A DNA stretch of 6,212 nt from Spirochaetia bacterium. GTDB taxonomy: Bacteria; Spirochaetota; Spirochaetia; Treponematales; Breznakiellaceae. Below are positions 4,355 through 6,212 of the stretch, piece after piece. The stretch is taken from assembly GCA_026002265.1 (NCBI GenBank), contig BOBG01000117.1, forward strand, positions 1 to 6,212, written 5' to 3'. The position numbers and the translations under genes are program-made. The first letter of the stretch is position 1, and each line of letters begins with the position of its first letter. The notes under the pieces are model-generated. The model was not told where the DNA came from. It was given only the letters and a program-made list of their open reading frames with translations, and ran no database searches.

Positions 4355-6211
4355 TTACGAGTGTTTATTTTTCCGCTCGAAATGTGCAAATTCCATGGTA
4401 AAGGTTGCACGGCCCTGGCTAATAGTACGGAGGCCGGCCATAAAACCAAACATTTTTTCCATGGGAGCGAGTACTTTTACATCATCGGCGTACTGTTTTG
4501 AATCCATGCTGAGAATCTGACCGCCGCGCTGGGTGACGAGACTCATAACCGCACCGACAAATTCTTGAGGAGAAACGATATCAACTGCCATAATCGGTTC
4601 TAAAAGAAAGGGATCGGCCTCATTACACGCTTGATAAAAACAATGGCTCGCGCAGGCTTCAAAGGCAAATTCTGAACTGCTGATCTCGGAATATTCGATT
4701 CCGGTGACTGTAACTGCAATATCAATGGCCGGGTACCCAAGCATGATTCCCGATAAAAATGAAGCGGTTATACCGCGTTCAACAGCATCAAAGATTCCCC
4801 GCGGAATTTCTTTTGAAATAACAGTGCAAGTGTACCGGTTTCCCTGACCCCGGGACTGCGGCGAAATAGACATAGTGATTCCGGCCGTCTGCTCCTTGCC
4901 TGCGATGATTCTCGAAAAATGTTCCGTGTGTTCAACCGTTGTCCCGATTGATTCCCGGTAACTGACCTGCGGATTGCCGACATGCGCCCGGACATGGTAT
5001 TCATCGAGAATCCGGGTTACCAACACATCAAGGTGCAATTCCCCCATGCCGGAGATGATCAACTGCCCGGTTTCAGTATTTTCTTTTGTGGTAAAGGTCG
5101 GATCTTCTTTTGCGAGCAATTCCAACACTGTTTTTAATTTTTCCTGCTCGGAAATGTTGGTTGGTTCAATGGAAACTGACATAACCGGTTCCGGAAACTG
5201 CATTGATTCGAGCAGCAGGGGCCAGCCTTCGGTACCGATGGTGTCGCCGGTTTGGGCTTGTTTCATGCCGATAATGACACCGATGTCGCCGGCGCTGAGC
5301 CGATCCAGCGCTTCAGATTTATTTGAATGCATCCGGAGAATCCGGTTTGCCCGTTCGCGTTTCTTTTTCCCAATATTATACACCACATCACCCGGTTTGA
5401 GCGATCCGGAGTACATTCTGACATAACAAAGACTGCCGGCATCTTTATCATTTTGAATTTTAAAGACCAATCCAAGGGGCGGAGCTTTTGGATCGTTTGG
5501 AACCGGCACTTCCTCATTTTTTTTACTATGATGCCCAAAAACCAGAACCGTCTCGTCAGGCGCGGGTAAAAAATCAATAACTGCATCGATCAGCGGCTGG
5601 ACTCCCATGTTCCGGCGCGAAGCGCCCGCATAGACCGGCAGCAGCATGCGTCCAAGAACAGCTTTCCGCATTTCATCTTTGATCAGAGCCGGATCGAGCG
5701 GTGTCCCAGAGAGATACTGCTCGGTTACCGCGTCAGAAACTTGCGAGAGGCTGTCGATCAATTTTTCCCGCCATTCAGCCGCCTGAGCCTGCCGTTCCGG
5801 TGCAACCGGGGAGAGGATCATCTTTTCACTGCCGGTTCCAAGATCAAACCGGATTTCTTGCATCGAGACGAGATCGATCACCCCTTCAAAGTCATTTTCC
5901 TGACCAATGGGAATCTGGAGCGCTGTCACGGTGATTCCCAACTTTGCATGAATATCCTCTAAAACATGAAAAAAATTAGCGCCGATCCGGTCCATTTTGT
6001 TGACATAGCCGATACATGGCACATGGTAATGCTCTGCCTGACGCCACACGGTCTCGGTTTGGGGTTCAACACCATGCACTGCATCAAAAATAGCCACCGC
6101 GCCGTCAAGCACCCGGAGACTCCGCTCAACTTCTGCTGTAAAATCAACATGACCCGGTGTGTCGATGAGGTTGATCTGATGATCCTTCCAATAAATAGTA
6201 GTAGCGGCACT
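4355..6211 (-). CDS. fusA: Elongation factor G (EF-G paralogue), 5'-partial
   Basis: Ribosomal GTPase that drives tRNA-mRNA translocation and, in some paralogues, ribosome recycling. The frame is open to the right edge and 618 residues are visible; about 70, including the P-loop, lie outside. The GTG at 6112 is internal. Numbering from the first visible codon: SAATTIYWKDHQIN 1-14, G3 box DTPGH 17-21 with catalytic H21, DGAVAIFDAVHGVEPQTETVWRQ 36-58 region, G4 NKMD 71-74, G5 in GASRRNMGVQP 196-206. Domain II runs from about 244 (GLVFKIQNDKDAGSL, RANRILRMHS), domain III from about 341 (TTKENTETGQLIISGMGELHLDV), domain IV from about 420, and domain V 538-612 (LLEPIMAVDIV, QGRATFTMEF). Domain IV is odd: the usual GGRGQYGHV reads SRGQGNRYTCTV, about 20 residues before IPRGIFDAVERGI are missing relative to E. 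coli EF-G, and HDVDSSE is SEISSSE, losing the tip histidine. A second EF-G specialised for translocation or recycling, as known in spirochaetes, is likely; which role is undecided. It is transcribed towards the IS debris. Confidence 0.93.
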   Translation of the reverse strand, partial: SAATTIYWKDHQINLIDTPGHVDFTAEVERSLRVLDGAVAIFDAVHGVEPQTETVWRQAEHYHVPCIGYVNKMDRIGANFFHVLEDIHAKLGITVTALQIPIGQENDFEGVIDLVSMQEIRFDLGTGSEKMILSPVAPERQAQAAEWREKLIDSLSQVSDAVTEQYLSGTPLDPALIKDEMRKAVLGRMLLPVYAGASRRNMGVQPLIDAVIDFLPAPDETVLVFGHHSKKNEEVPVPNDPKAPPLGLVFKIQNDKDAGSLCYVRMYSGSLKPGDVVYNIGKKKRERANRILRMHSNKSEALDRLSAGDIGVIIGMKQAQTGDTIGTEGWPLLLESMQFPEPVMSVSIEPTNISEQEKLKTVLELLAKEDPTFTTKENTETGQLIISGMGELHLDVLVTRILDEYHVRAHVGNPQVSYRESIGTTVEHTEHFSRIIAGKEQTAGITMSISPQSRGQGNRYTCTVISKEIPRGIFDAVERGITASFLSGIMLGYPAIDIAVTVTGIEYSEISSSEFAFEACASHCFYQACNEADPFLLEPIMAVDIVSPQEFVGAVMSLVTQRGGQILSMDSKQYADDVKVLAPMEKMFGFMAGLRTISQGRATFTMEFAHFERKNKHS

Positions 6212-6212
6212 T

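Noticed and set aside
4307..4520. Two overlapping + strand frames of 64 codons
   Set aside because: Most of their length is antisense to the well-supported C-terminus of EF-G, they lack family features, and they conflict with each other.
4974..5426. A 150-codon + strand frame
   Set aside because: It lies wholly opposite EF-G domains II-IV and has serine-rich shadow composition; the - strand frame is clearly the gene.

Overview
The window looks like an accessory, rearranged stretch of a spirochaete chromosome, most likely a treponeme. The clues are chemoreceptor fragments with the wording typical of Treponema methyl-accepting chemotaxis proteins (MCPs), a PAS-type hybrid sensor kinase, and an EF-G that departs from the canonical form in domain IV. 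The genus is an inference from protein texture; no rRNA or other marker is present.

Layout. (1) Positions 2-1495, + strand: the 3' part of a hybrid sensor histidine kinase (PAS, HisKA, HATPase, receiver); its frame is open to the left edge, so the N-terminus lies outside. (2) 1496-2005: very AT-rich DNA with a possible promoter and the remains of a small gene (about 62 residues when one frameshift and one stop are repaired) whose stop overlaps the next start as ATGA. (3) 2002-3006, + strand: an intact, AT-rich D12-class DNA adenine methyltransferase with no recognisable restriction partner, probably acquired horizontally. (4) 3007-3357: a stem-loop, an orphan coding-like fragment and a good sigma70-type promoter. 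(5) 3358-3709, + strand: a broken mosaic of chemoreceptor pieces (TM1, distal signalling-domain segment, TM2) with a frameshift in a G-run. (6) 3714-4063: a 350-bp, internally deleted IS5-family element inside the chemoreceptor debris, with both terminal inverted repeats and a CTAG (or TA) target duplication; it encodes an in-frame fusion of the two ends of the transposase. (7) 4068-4354: non-coding debris with an 8-bp-arm palindrome, a GGTCTGTCCCC motif and A-tracts. (8) 4355-6211, - strand: an elongation factor G missing only its first ~70 residues at the right edge.

The three substantial genes do not form a pathway. The kinase and EF-G are host-type genes of mixed base composition; between them is a roughly 2.8-kb insertion and decay zone holding the methyltransferase, dead chemoreceptor pieces and the deleted IS. 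I found no CRISPR array, tRNA or rRNA, and no convincing new defence system. The most unusual items are the miniature IS with its fused transposase, the decayed small gene coupled to the methyltransferase, the order of the chemoreceptor pieces, and the altered domain IV of EF-G.
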